Source: Thiothrix winogradskyi (lineage in GTDB: Bacteria > Pseudomonadota > Gammaproteobacteria > Thiotrichales > Thiotrichaceae). From it: a stretch of DNA of 64,000 nucleotides. Position 1 is the stretch's first letter. Each line of letters begins with the position of its first letter. The stretch is from assembly GCF_021650935.1 (NCBI RefSeq), contig NZ_CP091244.1, positions 744,001 to 808,000 of the forward strand, read 5' to 3'. The notes below the pieces were generated by a model. That model was not told where the DNA came from. It saw only the letters and a list, made by a program, of their open reading frames with translations, and searched no databases. Of the stretch, positions 49,036 to 57,828 are shown in pieces. A program made the translations under genes and the position numbers.

Positions 49036-51060
49036 TTATTTAGCCGTCGCTGCGAGTGCACCGTCAATGAACAACTGGATTGTCAGCGGTATTCCGCCAT
49101 CAATACCAGCACCTGTTACTGAGACAACGGCTGCATTTGAGCTGATGGTAATACGTGGTGTGCCGACAGAACTCGTTGCAGTAATTCGTGTTTGTGCATT
49201 CTCGATTTTCGTCAAATCAGGAATGGCGTAGAAAAATGCCACCGCATTACCTGTATATACGCTGAGACTGGTAGTGCGGGTGCTATCCAGACGAATAACC
49301 TGACAACCAGTGCTGGTAACACTGACACCACTAGGCGTGCTTGAACACTGATCCAAATAATTTTTTACCCCGTCGCCATCGGTGTCACGGTCGTCTTGGG
49401 GGTCGCACGCATCGCCTAAGCCATCGTTGTCGGTATCTGCCTGATTAGAATTGGCATTGGTTGGGCAATTGTCAGTTGCATCCGGTACTCCATCCTTGTC
49501 GGCATCCAATACCACCGGAGCAGATGGTTCAACAGGGGGGGTGACGGGGGCAGCACTTACCAGAACAGGAATCTCAGCGCCGCTGCTGTTACCTTTGGCA
49601 TCAGTGGCAGTGAGCCGGATGGTGTAATTGCCTGCTACCAGTGCCGTGGATGTTGCAACGCTGAGAGTATGATTGCTGGCGCTCGCGCCACCATCTGCCA
49701 GTGTTGCGGTAATGCCAGCAGGTGCTGATAAGCTGACGCTGCCAGCTTCACTCAATGTCAGTGCCGTGCTGGCACTTTTCCCAGCCTCAACAACAATAGA
49801 GGGGGTGCTGAGCAGCCGTGGGGCGGTGTTATCCGGTTTTTCTTCCGCTTGACCCAAGCCACCGTCAAATTGGCTGTAATGCAGGGTGTTCTTGTCTCGG
49901 TCGAGAGCCGTGAGGGCGTTGACCGTGCCTGCGGCGGGGCGGGTGTAATTTTGGCCTTCCCCTAACGCCAGACCAGTCATCCATTGCACATCGCTGCGGC
50001 TGCCCTGAGTGCTTTTGGCTTCAGTAAACCAGTTGGCGTTGTTGTTGGTTCCCATTTGGCGTTCATAGCGCAGTTTGGCTTCATAATTGCCCCCTTCCTG
50101 CCAGTTTTGCACTCCGGCAGACAGCTTGCCCTTTTGGTCGGCGAGGTAATAATTCCCTTCCACCCCGCCTGTAGCACGGACATCTTTTAGTCCGCCAAGT
50201 TCTTCTTCCCGCACCCCCGCGCTGACCAATATTTCGGCTTGCTCTCCCACCAGTAAGCGTTGTTGGGCGCTGATTTCCTGCCATTTCTTGCCCACATAAC
50301 GCTGGGTGGAGGAAAGATCGGCATCATCGGCTTGCCCCTTTTCATACACCACGGCACTGTCACCGCTGTGCAAACCTACTTGCACATTGCTGGCGCTCAG
50401 ATCACCGGCGGCATCTTCCATTCCTAGAGCTTTGGCGGCATTGGCGGTGGTGTAGCCGACGCTGCCAGTCAGGACACGGTTATCCTGAAACTGCCACGCA
50501 GCCGAGGCTTTGCTGGCTTGGGCATCGGCGGTGAAGTCGGTTTCCAGTTGGCCTGCGAGGGTTTCGTTACCTGCTTCGATTTTGACGCTACCGCCTGTAC
50601 CCCAAGTCTTATTCTGAGTGACCCCCAGTTCTGCCCGTGGGCCGGTGGGAGTGTTAGTGGTAACGGCGGGATTATTGGTTACGGCAGAGGCTACATCATT
50701 GGCCGCGGTCGTGGTGGTGTTGCCAGCCGTGGCGGGTTGCAGCTTGCGGCGCATGGCTTCAGCCTGAGCAGCGGCTTGGGCAGCCAGCCGATTGGCAACA
50801 GAGGCTTCGGCAGCGGCTTGGGCAGCCGCTTTGGCGGCGGTTTGGGCAGCAATGTGCGCGGTTTTTCGGGCCTCTATTTCAGCTTCTCTGGCAACTTTGG
50901 CAGCAGCAGCGGCTTCTTCAGCGGCTTCGGCAGCACTGATTCGCGTATTGTTGGCAGGTTCAGCAGCATAGGCATTGGTGGCAAGGCTGGCAATCAGGCT
51001 TGAAGCCAGCATTAAACGCAAGGAAGCACGGCGGACACCGGAATGATGGATAGTCGACAT
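49036..51060 (-). CDS. Large exported protein with Ala-rich coiled coil and thrombospondin type-3 calcium repeats
   Basis: 674 residues. Signal peptide 1-33 (ASSLIASLATNAYAA). Residues 40-110 are an Ala/Glu/Arg-rich coiled coil. Residues 140-400 are glycine- and beta-strand rich with alternating hydrophobic residues (SVKIEAGNETLAGQLETDF, KLSAGVQNWQEGGNYEAKLRYE), compatible with a surface or outer-membrane barrel. An Ig-like or cadherin-like domain follows at about 415-510. Thrombospondin type-3 loops sit near 520-575 (DADKDGVPDATDNCP, DTDNDGLGDACD, DTDGDGVKNYLDQC). Whether it is OmpA-like or an adhesin cannot be told. A large Gly-rich frame on the other strand is a shadow of the Ala-rich region. 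Confidence 0.75.
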   Translation of the reverse strand: MSTIHHSGVRRASLRLMLASSLIASLATNAYAAEPANNTRISAAEAAEEAAAAAKVAREAEIEARKTAHIAAQTAAKAAAQAAAEASVANRLAAQAAAQAEAMRRKLQPATAGNTTTTAANDVASAVTNNPAVTTNTPTGPRAELGVTQNKTWGTGGSVKIEAGNETLAGQLETDFTADAQASKASAAWQFQDNRVLTGSVGYTTANAAKALGMEDAAGDLSASNVQVGLHSGDSAVVYEKGQADDADLSSTQRYVGKKWQEISAQQRLLVGEQAEILVSAGVREEELGGLKDVRATGGVEGNYYLADQKGKLSAGVQNWQEGGNYEAKLRYERQMGTNNNANWFTEAKSTQGSRSDVQWMTGLALGEGQNYTRPAAGTVNALTALDRDKNTLHYSQFDGGLGQAEEKPDNTAPRLLSTPSIVVEAGKSASTALTLSEAGSVSLSAPAGITATLADGGASASNHTLSVATSTALVAGNYTIRLTATDAKGNSSGAEIPVLVSAAPVTPPVEPSAPVVLDADKDGVPDATDNCPTNANSNQADTDNDGLGDACDPQDDRDTDGDGVKNYLDQCSSTPSGVSVTSTGCQVIRLDSTRTTSLSVYTGNAVAFFYAIPDLTKIENAQTRITATSSVGTPRITISSNAAVVSVTGAGIDGGIPLTIQLFIDGALAATAK

Positions 51061-51133
51061 AGATAGCAGCCCCGATTATTGATAATTCACATAACAGAGC
51101 TGATAGACCTATTTTTTCAGTAAAAGTGCTAGA

Positions 51134-51165
51134 CGGGCAAAAATTTATTACTAATTTTTTGCCCG
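51134..51165 (-). terminator. Terminator of the dprA-smg operon
   Basis: CGGGCAAAAAT and ATTTTTTGCCCG arms form a long stem in which the T-run is partly paired. It lies 9 bp downstream of the smg stop. The rest of the 51061-51173 gap shows only AT-rich leader of the large exported protein. Confidence 0.7.
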
Positions 51166-51173
51166 AATGGTAT

Positions 51174-51647
51174 TCAATGAAACACGGGGGCTTCGCCAGA
51201 AACGCTCAAGCCTTCTGCCCAGAAAAAGCTATTGCCTTCTTCAGGGCGATTCAGCAATACCATTAATACCACCCATTTGAGGCGGTCGAGGTTAAAGTCT
51301 TCGTCCTGTAATTCCAGCACGCGGTCGAGGATTTGTTCGCGGGCTTCAGCGCTGATCACGCCAGCGTGTTCTAAGAATATTAAATAGCCTTGGCATTCGC
51401 CATCCAGCCAATAACGTTCTTGTGGGGAAAAGATGCGCGTGGTGCACGAGCGGTAGGTCACTTCCACGCGCTCTGCGTCGTCACCGAGGCTTTCCAGCCA
51501 ATCGAAAGCGCGGGTAATTTCGCTATTCAGGAAACCAGCGTCTTGCAAATAACCGTGCATGGAGGCGCGGTCTTCCGGCAGGTTGTCACCCATGTCGGGA
51601 TAATTGTCAAAAAGGTAGAAGAGAACGTCCAGCGTATTTTCTTTCAT
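51174..51647 (-). CDS. smg: Smg family protein (DUF494)
   Basis: 157 residues, full length for the family: MKENTLDVLFYLFDNY at the start and FNLDRLKWVVLMVLLNRP near the end. The family is usually encoded next to dprA; its biochemical function is unknown. Its ATG overlaps the dprA stop by one base (TGATG), so the two are translationally coupled. It is a core gammaproteobacterial gene. Confidence 0.92.
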   Translation of the reverse strand: MKENTLDVLFYLFDNYPDMGDNLPEDRASMHGYLQDAGFLNSEITRAFDWLESLGDDAERVEVTYRSCTTRIFSPQERYWLDGECQGYLIFLEHAGVISAEAREQILDRVLELQDEDFNLDRLKWVVLMVLLNRPEEGNSFFWAEGLSVSGEAPVFH

Positions 51648-52807
51648 CAGTTTCCAGTTCCTGACCCCAATCGCATGTAATGCCCACCACCACATGCTGC
51701 TACAAGGTTGTGCAGTTCAAGCATAAGGAGGATGGATGAAACCGCGTCAGCGGTCAAGCCTGTATTCAGGATAATCTGGTCTATCGGTAGTGGTTCGTAG
51801 CCCAACGCATCAAGTACTTGCGCGTATTCGGGATCAAAGGTATCGGTGTCGGGTAATTGCGCAGACAGGTTCAATACCGCTTGTCCGGGTGTTGCCGGAT
51901 TAGCCTTATCTTGTTGTAACCAAACGTTTAGTTGTGGCGCAATTTCCTCCAAAATGTCGTTGGCGGTTTCGACTAATTTTGCGCCTTGGCGGATCAAATG
52001 GTGGCAACCGCGTGCCAACGGGTTGTGAATCGAGCCGGGAATGGCAAATACTTCGCGCCCTTGTTCCATCGCATGGCGGGCGGTGACGAGCGTTCCGCTT
52101 TGCAATGCCGCTTCCACAATCAATACGCCAAAACTCATGCCGCTGATAATGCGGTTGCGGCGTGGAAAATGTTGCGGGTGTGCGGGAATACCGATGGGGA
52201 ATTCGGAGACGATGCAGCCTTGTGCAGCAATGCGTTCTGCCAGTTTGCGATTGCGCAGTGGGTAAATAATGTCGAGACCGTTGCCCACTACCGCAATGGT
52301 GTTACCGCCAGCGTCCAAGGAGGCTTCGTGGCTGTGTGCATCAATTCCGACAGCTAGACCGCTTGTAACGGTTAAACCATTCGTGGCGAAATGTGCGGCA
52401 AAGGCGCGGGCGTTTTCTTTGCCGCCTTGGGTCGGGTTGCGGCTGCCCACCATGCCGATTTGCGGATCATTCAGCAAATCGGGGTTGCCGAGGGCAAACA
52501 ATACCGGCGGCGCGGTGCGAATGCGTTTGAGCAAGGCGGGGTAACGGCTGTCTTCGGGCACGAGAATATGGTGATCATCGGCGGCTTCCAGCCAACGCCA
52601 ATCGGGGAGCGCGGCATCACGGTCTTGCGCACGGTAGGCGGCAATGCCTTCCTGTTTCAAACCTGCTTCCAGCAAGGCACTGTCAGACACACGCAAGGCT
52701 TCCGCCGCACCGCCGAAATGTTCCACAATGCGGCGCAGGCTGCCGGGGCCCATGCCTTTGGCACGCCAGAAATGCAGACGAGCGCGAAGTTCTGAATCAG
52801 TGAGCAT
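51647..52807 (-). CDS. dprA: DNA processing protein DprA
   Basis: 386 residues. Binds incoming single-stranded DNA and loads RecA during natural transformation. The Rossmann-like core is complete: MVGSRNPTQGGKENARAFAAHFA, SGLAVGIDAHSHEASLDAGGNTIAVVGNGLD, SEFPIGIPAHPQHFPRRNRIISGMS and IPGSIHNPLARGCHHLIRQGAKLV. A C-terminal winged-helix (about 310-375) follows. Start at 52807 (MLTDSELRARLHFWRAKGMG); longer frames upstream lack family similarity. Its presence is compatible with transformation competence. Confidence 0.95.
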   Translation of the reverse strand: MLTDSELRARLHFWRAKGMGPGSLRRIVEHFGGAAEALRVSDSALLEAGLKQEGIAAYRAQDRDAALPDWRWLEAADDHHILVPEDSRYPALLKRIRTAPPVLFALGNPDLLNDPQIGMVGSRNPTQGGKENARAFAAHFATNGLTVTSGLAVGIDAHSHEASLDAGGNTIAVVGNGLDIIYPLRNRKLAERIAAQGCIVSEFPIGIPAHPQHFPRRNRIISGMSFGVLIVEAALQSGTLVTARHAMEQGREVFAIPGSIHNPLARGCHHLIRQGAKLVETANDILEEIAPQLNVWLQQDKANPATPGQAVLNLSAQLPDTDTFDPEYAQVLDALGYEPLPIDQIILNTGLTADAVSSILLMLELHNLVAACGGGHYMRLGSGTGN

Positions 52808-53012
52808 GAAAATAACAGTTCCGTGATGAAGAGCCTGCATTTTCTGCCACTTGGACAGGATGATGCAAACAAATCCGCTGGACTGTGGATGATTAATAAT
52901 TACCTGATTGTTAGTCAATAAAATCGACCTTTTGTCTCCTTAACGTTAGGGGCTGTGCTATTGCTTCTATACTGTTACGGTCATTCAACCATAACAGTGT
53001 GAGAATTGTGGT

Positions 53013-54032
53013 ATGCAAAAAATTATTTGGTCTTGTGGAGTTGCCTTATTTTTTCTGGCAACTAGTCTGGCAGCGGCTGTGCCGCCACCTTCACCACCTG
53101 CCACCACTGCAAGCACGCCACCCACCGAGCCGGTGAATGTACTGGCTGCCGCCAAACAAGCGGGTGTATTACGGGTGGCAATGGAACCGGATTTTCCCCC
53201 CATGTATTGGCTCAACGAAGACGGCAAGGAAGACGGTTTCGATTACCACTTGGCGCTACTCGTGGCTAAAGAGCTGGGCATTCCGACAGTGCAAGCGGTG
53301 GAAGATGATTATTCCAAGCTGCCCGGCTTGGCGGTTGAGGGTAAGGCTGACATGGTGATGGGCGGCTATATCCCTGATGATTCCATTGAGGGGGTCTATT
53401 GGTCGGATAGCTATCTGGATTTCGGGCAATGCCTGATTGTGCCGCGTGGTAGCACCATCAAAAATATCAAGCAGTTGCGCGGGAAAACCATTGGCGCTTA
53501 CAAAGACCCTGCTGTTATCAAGTGGATCAACGACACGATTCCCGACAAAAAAGCACTGGTGACTTACGAAGGTGTGGGCTGGTTTCGTCATCTGGAAAAA
53601 CGTGATGTCGATGCCATCATTTACGATTACCCGTTTACGGTTGAAGAAATCAAACCGTTTAGCAGCAGTTTACAGATTGCCGCCTTTAACTTGAATGAAA
53701 GCACCTACGCCATTGGCATTAAACAGGGTAACGATGCGATGCGTACCGCTGTCAACACTGCGCTTGCGAAGATCAAAGAATCCGATGAATATGCCGAGTT
53801 GATCAAACGCTACTTGCCCTTCAAAATTTCCAACGAAGTGCCAGACGGCAGCAATACCTACACCATCCAATCCGGTGATTCGCTTGGCAAAATTGCCGCA
53901 GCAAAATTGGGTACGGCGACCGCATGGAAAACGTTATGGGAACTCAACAAAAATCGTATTCCTAACCCTAACTTGTTGGAAACTGGCGATATACTGATTA
54001 TGCCCAAAGTAGCGGAGAAGGTAACACCGTGA
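53013..54032 (+). CDS. Periplasmic solute-binding protein (family 3) fused to LysM
   Basis: 339 residues with a signal peptide (1-22, ending LAAAV) and a Pro/Thr-rich linker. Residues about 45-275 form a bacterial extracellular solute-binding family 3 domain (LRVAMEPDFPPMYWLN, DGFDYHLALLVAKELG, GKADMVMGG, LRGKTIGAYKDPAV). The last 50 residues are a LysM domain (NTYTIQSGDSLGKIAAAKLG...LWELNKNRIPNPNLLETGDILIMP), which binds peptidoglycan. The fusion ties a ligand-binding protein to the cell wall. No ABC permease or ATPase is adjacent. The next gene overlaps it by 4 bp (GTGA). Confidence 0.85.
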   Translation: MQKIIWSCGVALFFLATSLAAAVPPPSPPATTASTPPTEPVNVLAAAKQAGVLRVAMEPDFPPMYWLNEDGKEDGFDYHLALLVAKELGIPTVQAVEDDYSKLPGLAVEGKADMVMGGYIPDDSIEGVYWSDSYLDFGQCLIVPRGSTIKNIKQLRGKTIGAYKDPAVIKWINDTIPDKKALVTYEGVGWFRHLEKRDVDAIIYDYPFTVEEIKPFSSSLQIAAFNLNESTYAIGIKQGNDAMRTAVNTALAKIKESDEYAELIKRYLPFKISNEVPDGSNTYTIQSGDSLGKIAAAKLGTATAWKTLWELNKNRIPNPNLLETGDILIMPKVAEKVTP

Positions 54033-54559
54033 AAATTGACCGTTTCTGGATGATACAAATCATCATCATCATCAGTTTATTTGCGCTGTTGATTGGCAGC
54101 TATCTGTTTTCATTTGGCTGGTTTGCCAACAAATCCACCAGTCTTGCGACAACCGTAGCTCCTGCGCCGGTTGAAGCAGTAGAAATAGCACCTCCTACAC
54201 CTGCGCCTGCGCCTATGGCATTAGCAGTTGTTCCCAGCGAACCGCCGAAACCGCCAGCAACGTGTACGCCTGCTGGGGAAACCTTATCCAGTGACAGCAT
54301 TCGTGACAGCTTAAGCAGCAGTGATGGGTTACGCCAGACAAGTTGCTTAGAGTTTTTGCAAGCGGAGAGCCTTGCCGGTGATAAGGGTGCGGAATTATGG
54401 ATAGGACAAGCGCATCATCATGGTTGGGGTGTGGTGAAAAATCTGGAGGAAGCCGCTAGCCATTATCAGCAAGCGGCGCTAAGCGATGATTTAGCGGTGC
54501 GTGATTCCGCCCAGCAATGGTTAAAGCAGTTGGAACAAGAGCAGGCGTTGCCCAACTGA
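54029..54559 (+). CDS. Membrane-anchored Sel1-like repeat protein, function unknown
   Basis: 176 residues from a GTG at 54029. A strongly hydrophobic N-terminal segment (residues 8-33) is a membrane anchor. A Pro/Ala-rich spacer with two cysteines follows. The C-terminal half resembles one Sel1-like helical repeat (GAELWIGQAHHHGWGVVKNLEEAASHYQQAA). Sel1 repeats mediate protein contacts. Overlap with the solute-binding/LysM gene suggests the two act together at the envelope. Confidence 0.7.
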   Translation: MKIDRFWMIQIIIIISLFALLIGSYLFSFGWFANKSTSLATTVAPAPVEAVEIAPPTPAPAPMALAVVPSEPPKPPATCTPAGETLSSDSIRDSLSSSDGLRQTSCLEFLQAESLAGDKGAELWIGQAHHHGWGVVKNLEEAASHYQQAALSDDLAVRDSAQQWLKQLEQEQALPN

Positions 54560-55198
54560 TTACGGTTGCCAGTTGACGAAATTTTCCAGCAATTTCAAGC
54601 CATCATCCGCCGATTTTTCCGGGTGTGCCTGAATCGCAAATACATTGTCTTTGGCAATCGCGGAGGCGTAGCTGATGCCGTATTCGGTCGAGCCTGCAAT
54701 CAAGTCCGGCGTGACTGGCTCCACATAATAGCTGTGGACGAAATAGAAGCGTGCGCCATCCGCAATGCCTTGCCACAGCGGGTGTTCGACTTGATGCCAG
54801 ATTTGATTCCAGCCCATTTGCGGAATCTTCAGGCGCACACCAATTTCCTGATGCACCGTGTCGAAATAGCGCACATTACCCTCGTACAAACCGAGGCATT
54901 CAATGCCGCCGTTTTCTTCGGAATGCTGCATCAAGACCTGCATCCCCATGCAAATGCCGAGGAAAGGTTTGGTCTGGATGACTTCGCGTACCACTTCCGC
55001 CATGCCACGGGTTTCGAGTTCGCGCATACAGTCACGCGCCGCACCTTGCCCCGGAAACACCACGCGGTCGGCTTTTAAGATCATGTCAGGGTCAGACGTA
55101 ATCGCTACCGTGGCATGACCAGCAGCAGCGTGGGAAACGGCGCGTTCCACCGAGTGTAGGTTGCCCATGTTGTAGTCGATGATGGCGATTTTTTGCAT
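54560..55198 (-). CDS. hisH: Imidazole glycerol phosphate synthase subunit HisH
   Basis: 212 residues. Glutamine amidotransferase partner of HisF in histidine synthesis. Conserved residues: the N-terminal DYNMGNLHSVERA, nucleophile Cys in LGICMGMQ, the region QMGWN, and the His/Glu pair in AIQAHPEKS. It is the last of the local minus-strand genes; a toxin-antitoxin pair separates it from hisB by about 815 bp, and hisA/hisF are not adjacent. Confidence 0.95.
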   Translation of the reverse strand: MQKIAIIDYNMGNLHSVERAVSHAAAGHATVAITSDPDMILKADRVVFPGQGAARDCMRELETRGMAEVVREVIQTKPFLGICMGMQVLMQHSEENGGIECLGLYEGNVRYFDTVHQEIGVRLKIPQMGWNQIWHQVEHPLWQGIADGARFYFVHSYYVEPVTPDLIAGSTEYGISYASAIAKDNVFAIQAHPEKSADDGLKLLENFVNWQP

Positions 55199-55227
55199 TA
55201 ACTGTTCTCTTTAAGTGCGGAGAGTCT

Positions 55228-55707
55228 TCAAAGCTCACCCGCTTGTTGTAAGGCTTTAATGATGATGTTCTCTCCAAGATGAACATCCGAAGCCGATAAC
55301 GTCATTAATAACGGTTTGATCGCAGGCAACATACCGCGTTGCTCCGCTAACAGCAGAACACCCACACTGCCCATGACCTCTAAACCATTGGCATAGGCAA
55401 CTTTTTTAGCGCGTTGGTCATCAACCAACAATAAATCAGCGGATATTTCCAGATACAAAGCCATTGCTTCGCGCTCACCCAAGCCTAGACCCTTGAGCGG
55501 ATGAATCGGAAAATTCGCGGTTGAAGCTATCAATACTTTGTCTTGCAAATACAAACTGAGATTGCTGGCTTCAGGTTTGCCTGCCACGCAAACCTCTTGA
55601 AAAACAGCATCCGGGACTCGCACCTGCCCAAACAACCTATCCAATAATGACAGGCAGCCACACACGGACAACGCTACCAATGGCGAGGAATCAGCAATAA
55701 CAATCAT
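55228..55707 (-). CDS. DUF3368 PIN-domain toxin
   Basis: 159 residues. PIN fold with conserved acids in IADSSPLVALSV, GLGLGEREAMAL (Glu) and LLLVDDQRAKKVA. DUF3368 proteins pair with UPF0175 antitoxins and are presumed RNases. Start ATG at 55707 overlaps the antitoxin stop by 4 bp. It sits between hisB and hisH on the same strand, an insertion into a biosynthetic operon. Confidence 0.88.
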   Translation of the reverse strand: MIVIADSSPLVALSVCGCLSLLDRLFGQVRVPDAVFQEVCVAGKPEASNLSLYLQDKVLIASTANFPIHPLKGLGLGEREAMALYLEISADLLLVDDQRAKKVAYANGLEVMGSVGVLLLAEQRGMLPAIKPLLMTLSASDVHLGENIIIKALQQAGEL

Positions 55708-55967
55708 AAGGGGTGCAGCCGATTAAAGCGCATCACATCCGCTTCTAAATCATCTGCATCCGTATTGATAACAGGGATATTGTACTGTTTACACGCGGCA
55801 AAAAAGCTATAGATGTCAACTCCGGCAAATTCACAAGCAGCACCACGCGATAATTGCCCAGACTGAAACAACAGCAATGCCGTGTACAGTTTTGCTTTTT
55901 GCGCCAGTGTCGTCGTGTCTTGTTGGGATGGAAAACAGTGGTCAGGTATGTCTAATGTCAATTGCAT
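55704..55967 (-). CDS. UPF0175 family antitoxin
   Basis: 87 residues. The start at 55967 (MQLTLDIPDHCFPSQQD) is preferred over the longer frame to 55997. The C-terminal part AALLLFQSGQ-type sequence here reads AKLYTALLLFQSGQLSRGAACEFAGVDIYSFFAACKQYNIPV, the UPF0175 helix-turn-helix-like pattern. It neutralises the DUF3368 toxin and probably binds its own promoter. The two genes share 4 bp. Confidence 0.85.
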   Translation of the reverse strand: MQLTLDIPDHCFPSQQDTTTLAQKAKLYTALLLFQSGQLSRGAACEFAGVDIYSFFAACKQYNIPVINTDADDLEADVMRFNRLHPL

Positions 55968-56012
55968 GGTTGTGTACCTCTGCGCGAAATCATACAAACA
56001 GATGAGATGACG

Positions 56013-56606
56013 TTACAAACTCCCCTTCGTCGACGGCATAATCCCCGCCATGCGCGGATCCAGCTCCAACGCCATGCGCAACGCCCGCCCGAAGGCTTTG
56101 AAAACGGTTTCGGCAATGTGGTGTGAATTGCGCCCTTTCAAATTGTCGATGTGCAACGACACCAGCGCGTGATTCACAAAGCCTTGGAAAAATTCGTAAA
56201 ACAGGTCGGTTTCAAACGCGCCAATATTGGTGCGCGGGTATTCCACCTGATGTTCCAAGCCCGGTCTGCCGGAAAAGTCGATGACCACGCGGGAGAGGGC
56301 TTCATCCAACGGCACGTAAGCGTGGCCGTAACGGCGGATGCCTTTTTTGTCGCCTACGGCTTGCGCGAACGCTTGCCCCAAGGTAATGCCAATGTCTTCG
56401 ACACTGTGGTGGTCGTCAATGTGGTGGTCGCCTTTGCATTCGATGTCGAGGTCAATCATGCCGTGACGCGCCACTTGATCAAGCATGTGTTCGAGGAAAG
56501 GAATACCGGTCGCAAAGCGCGATTTGCCCGTGCCATCGAGGTTGATGGTGATGCGGATTTGGGTTTCGAGCGTGTTGCGTGCCACGCTGGCAGTACGTTC
56601 AGTCAT
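56013..56606 (-). CDS. hisB: Imidazoleglycerol-phosphate dehydratase
   Basis: 197 residues, stand-alone HisB without the phosphatase domain found in E. coli. Manganese-binding motifs are both present: EHMLDQVARHG with GDHHIDDHHSVEDIGI, and GRNSHHIAETVFKAFGRAL later. It catalyses the sixth step of histidine synthesis. It is separated from hisH by the toxin-antitoxin pair. Confidence 0.95.
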   Translation of the reverse strand: MTERTASVARNTLETQIRITINLDGTGKSRFATGIPFLEHMLDQVARHGMIDLDIECKGDHHIDDHHSVEDIGITLGQAFAQAVGDKKGIRRYGHAYVPLDEALSRVVIDFSGRPGLEHQVEYPRTNIGAFETDLFYEFFQGFVNHALVSLHIDNLKGRNSHHIAETVFKAFGRALRMALELDPRMAGIMPSTKGSL

Positions 56607-56669
56607 AGGGAACCTGTGTAACAGTGAGTTTGCTTGGATTCTACCACAGGCAAGCCGCGCTGCTAGGGT

Positions 56670-57680
56670 TTAGCCGCCCGTGGCGCTCATGTGGCGGAAA
56701 ATCATCGGTTGCGCCGCTTGCAAATTGAACTCATGCCCTTGCGGTTTAATAGCCATGGATTCGAGCAGAGCTGCCCGCACCCGCGCATCATCGGTTGGAT
56801 TCGCCCGCAATACGCGCCGCAAATCCATCGAATGTTCCTGCCCCAAACACAGCAGCAAGCGTCCTTCCGCCGTCACGCGCACCCGGTTGCAGGTATCGCA
56901 AAAATTGTGGCTATGCGGTGAAATAAATCCCACACGGTACGCGCTGTCTTCGCGGCGAAAATAGCGTGCCGGGCCGCCAGTCTGTTCTTCGATCGCGCTC
57001 AAACTCAAGTGCTGCTGCAAGTCGCGCAAAATTTCATCGCTGGAATAAAACGCTTCGGCACGGTCATGATCGCCGATAACGCCTAGGGGCATTTCTTCGA
57101 TAAAGGTAATATCCATGCCGCGCCCGTGGGCAAATTCCACTAAATCCAGCACTTCGTCGTGGTTGCGGTGTTTCAAAATGACGGCATTGAGTTTGACGCG
57201 CTGGAAACCCGCTTCCAAGGCTGCGTCGATGCCTGCCAGCACTTTATTGATGTCACCCAAGCGCGTTAAGGCGTGAAAACGGTCGGGATTTAAGGTGTCG
57301 AGGCTGATATTGACGCGGGTAACGCCAGCGGCTTGCAGGTCTTTGGCGTAACGTGCCAATTGTGTGCCGTTCGTGGTTACGGTCAGATCTCGCAAGCCAT
57401 CAAGTTGCCCCAAATCCTGGAACAGTTTCAAAATATTGCGGCGCACGAGGGGTTCACCACCCGTAATCCGAATTTTATTTACCCCCATATCCACGAAGGC
57501 TTTGCCCAAGCGTGCCATTTCTTCCAAGGTGAGTAATTGTTCACGCGGTACGAAGGTCATGTCTTCGGACATGCAATACACGCAACGCAAATCACAACGA
57601 TCCGTCACGGACAGCCGCACATACGTGACTTGCCGCCCGAAACGATCCACCAATTGCACAGGGTTTGCTTTCGTATCCAT
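56670..57680 (-). CDS. moaA: GTP 3',8-cyclase MoaA (molybdenum cofactor synthesis)
   Basis: 336 residues. Radical SAM enzyme making the first molybdopterin precursor. N-terminal cluster motif CDLRCVYC; GGEPLVRR; C-terminal cluster cysteines in FCDTCNRVRVTAEGRLLLCLG; C-terminal Gly-Gly tail (SATGG) needed for catalysis. GAGG lies a few bases before the ATG at 57680; the frame is open to 57881. The cofactor is needed by SoeA. Confidence 0.95.
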   Translation of the reverse strand: MDTKANPVQLVDRFGRQVTYVRLSVTDRCDLRCVYCMSEDMTFVPREQLLTLEEMARLGKAFVDMGVNKIRITGGEPLVRRNILKLFQDLGQLDGLRDLTVTTNGTQLARYAKDLQAAGVTRVNISLDTLNPDRFHALTRLGDINKVLAGIDAALEAGFQRVKLNAVILKHRNHDEVLDLVEFAHGRGMDITFIEEMPLGVIGDHDRAEAFYSSDEILRDLQQHLSLSAIEEQTGGPARYFRREDSAYRVGFISPHSHNFCDTCNRVRVTAEGRLLLCLGQEHSMDLRRVLRANPTDDARVRAALLESMAIKPQGHEFNLQAAQPMIFRHMSATGG

Positions 57681-57828
57681 TACCGCCTCTCTCTCAACAG
57701 CAACCAAACACCTACTGTACACAGCCTGCCCCGGAAAAGAAAACAACCGTAATGGGGAATTTTCATAATGAGCGGCGGTGTTAATTCTTGTACGATAGGT
57801 GCTGTGAAAATACAGGATACTCCAACAC

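Noticed and set aside
50518..51003. 161-codon glycine-rich plus-strand open frame
   Set aside because: It mirrors the Ala-rich coiled coil of the minus-strand exported protein; alanine codons read in reverse give glycine- and serine-rich sequence.
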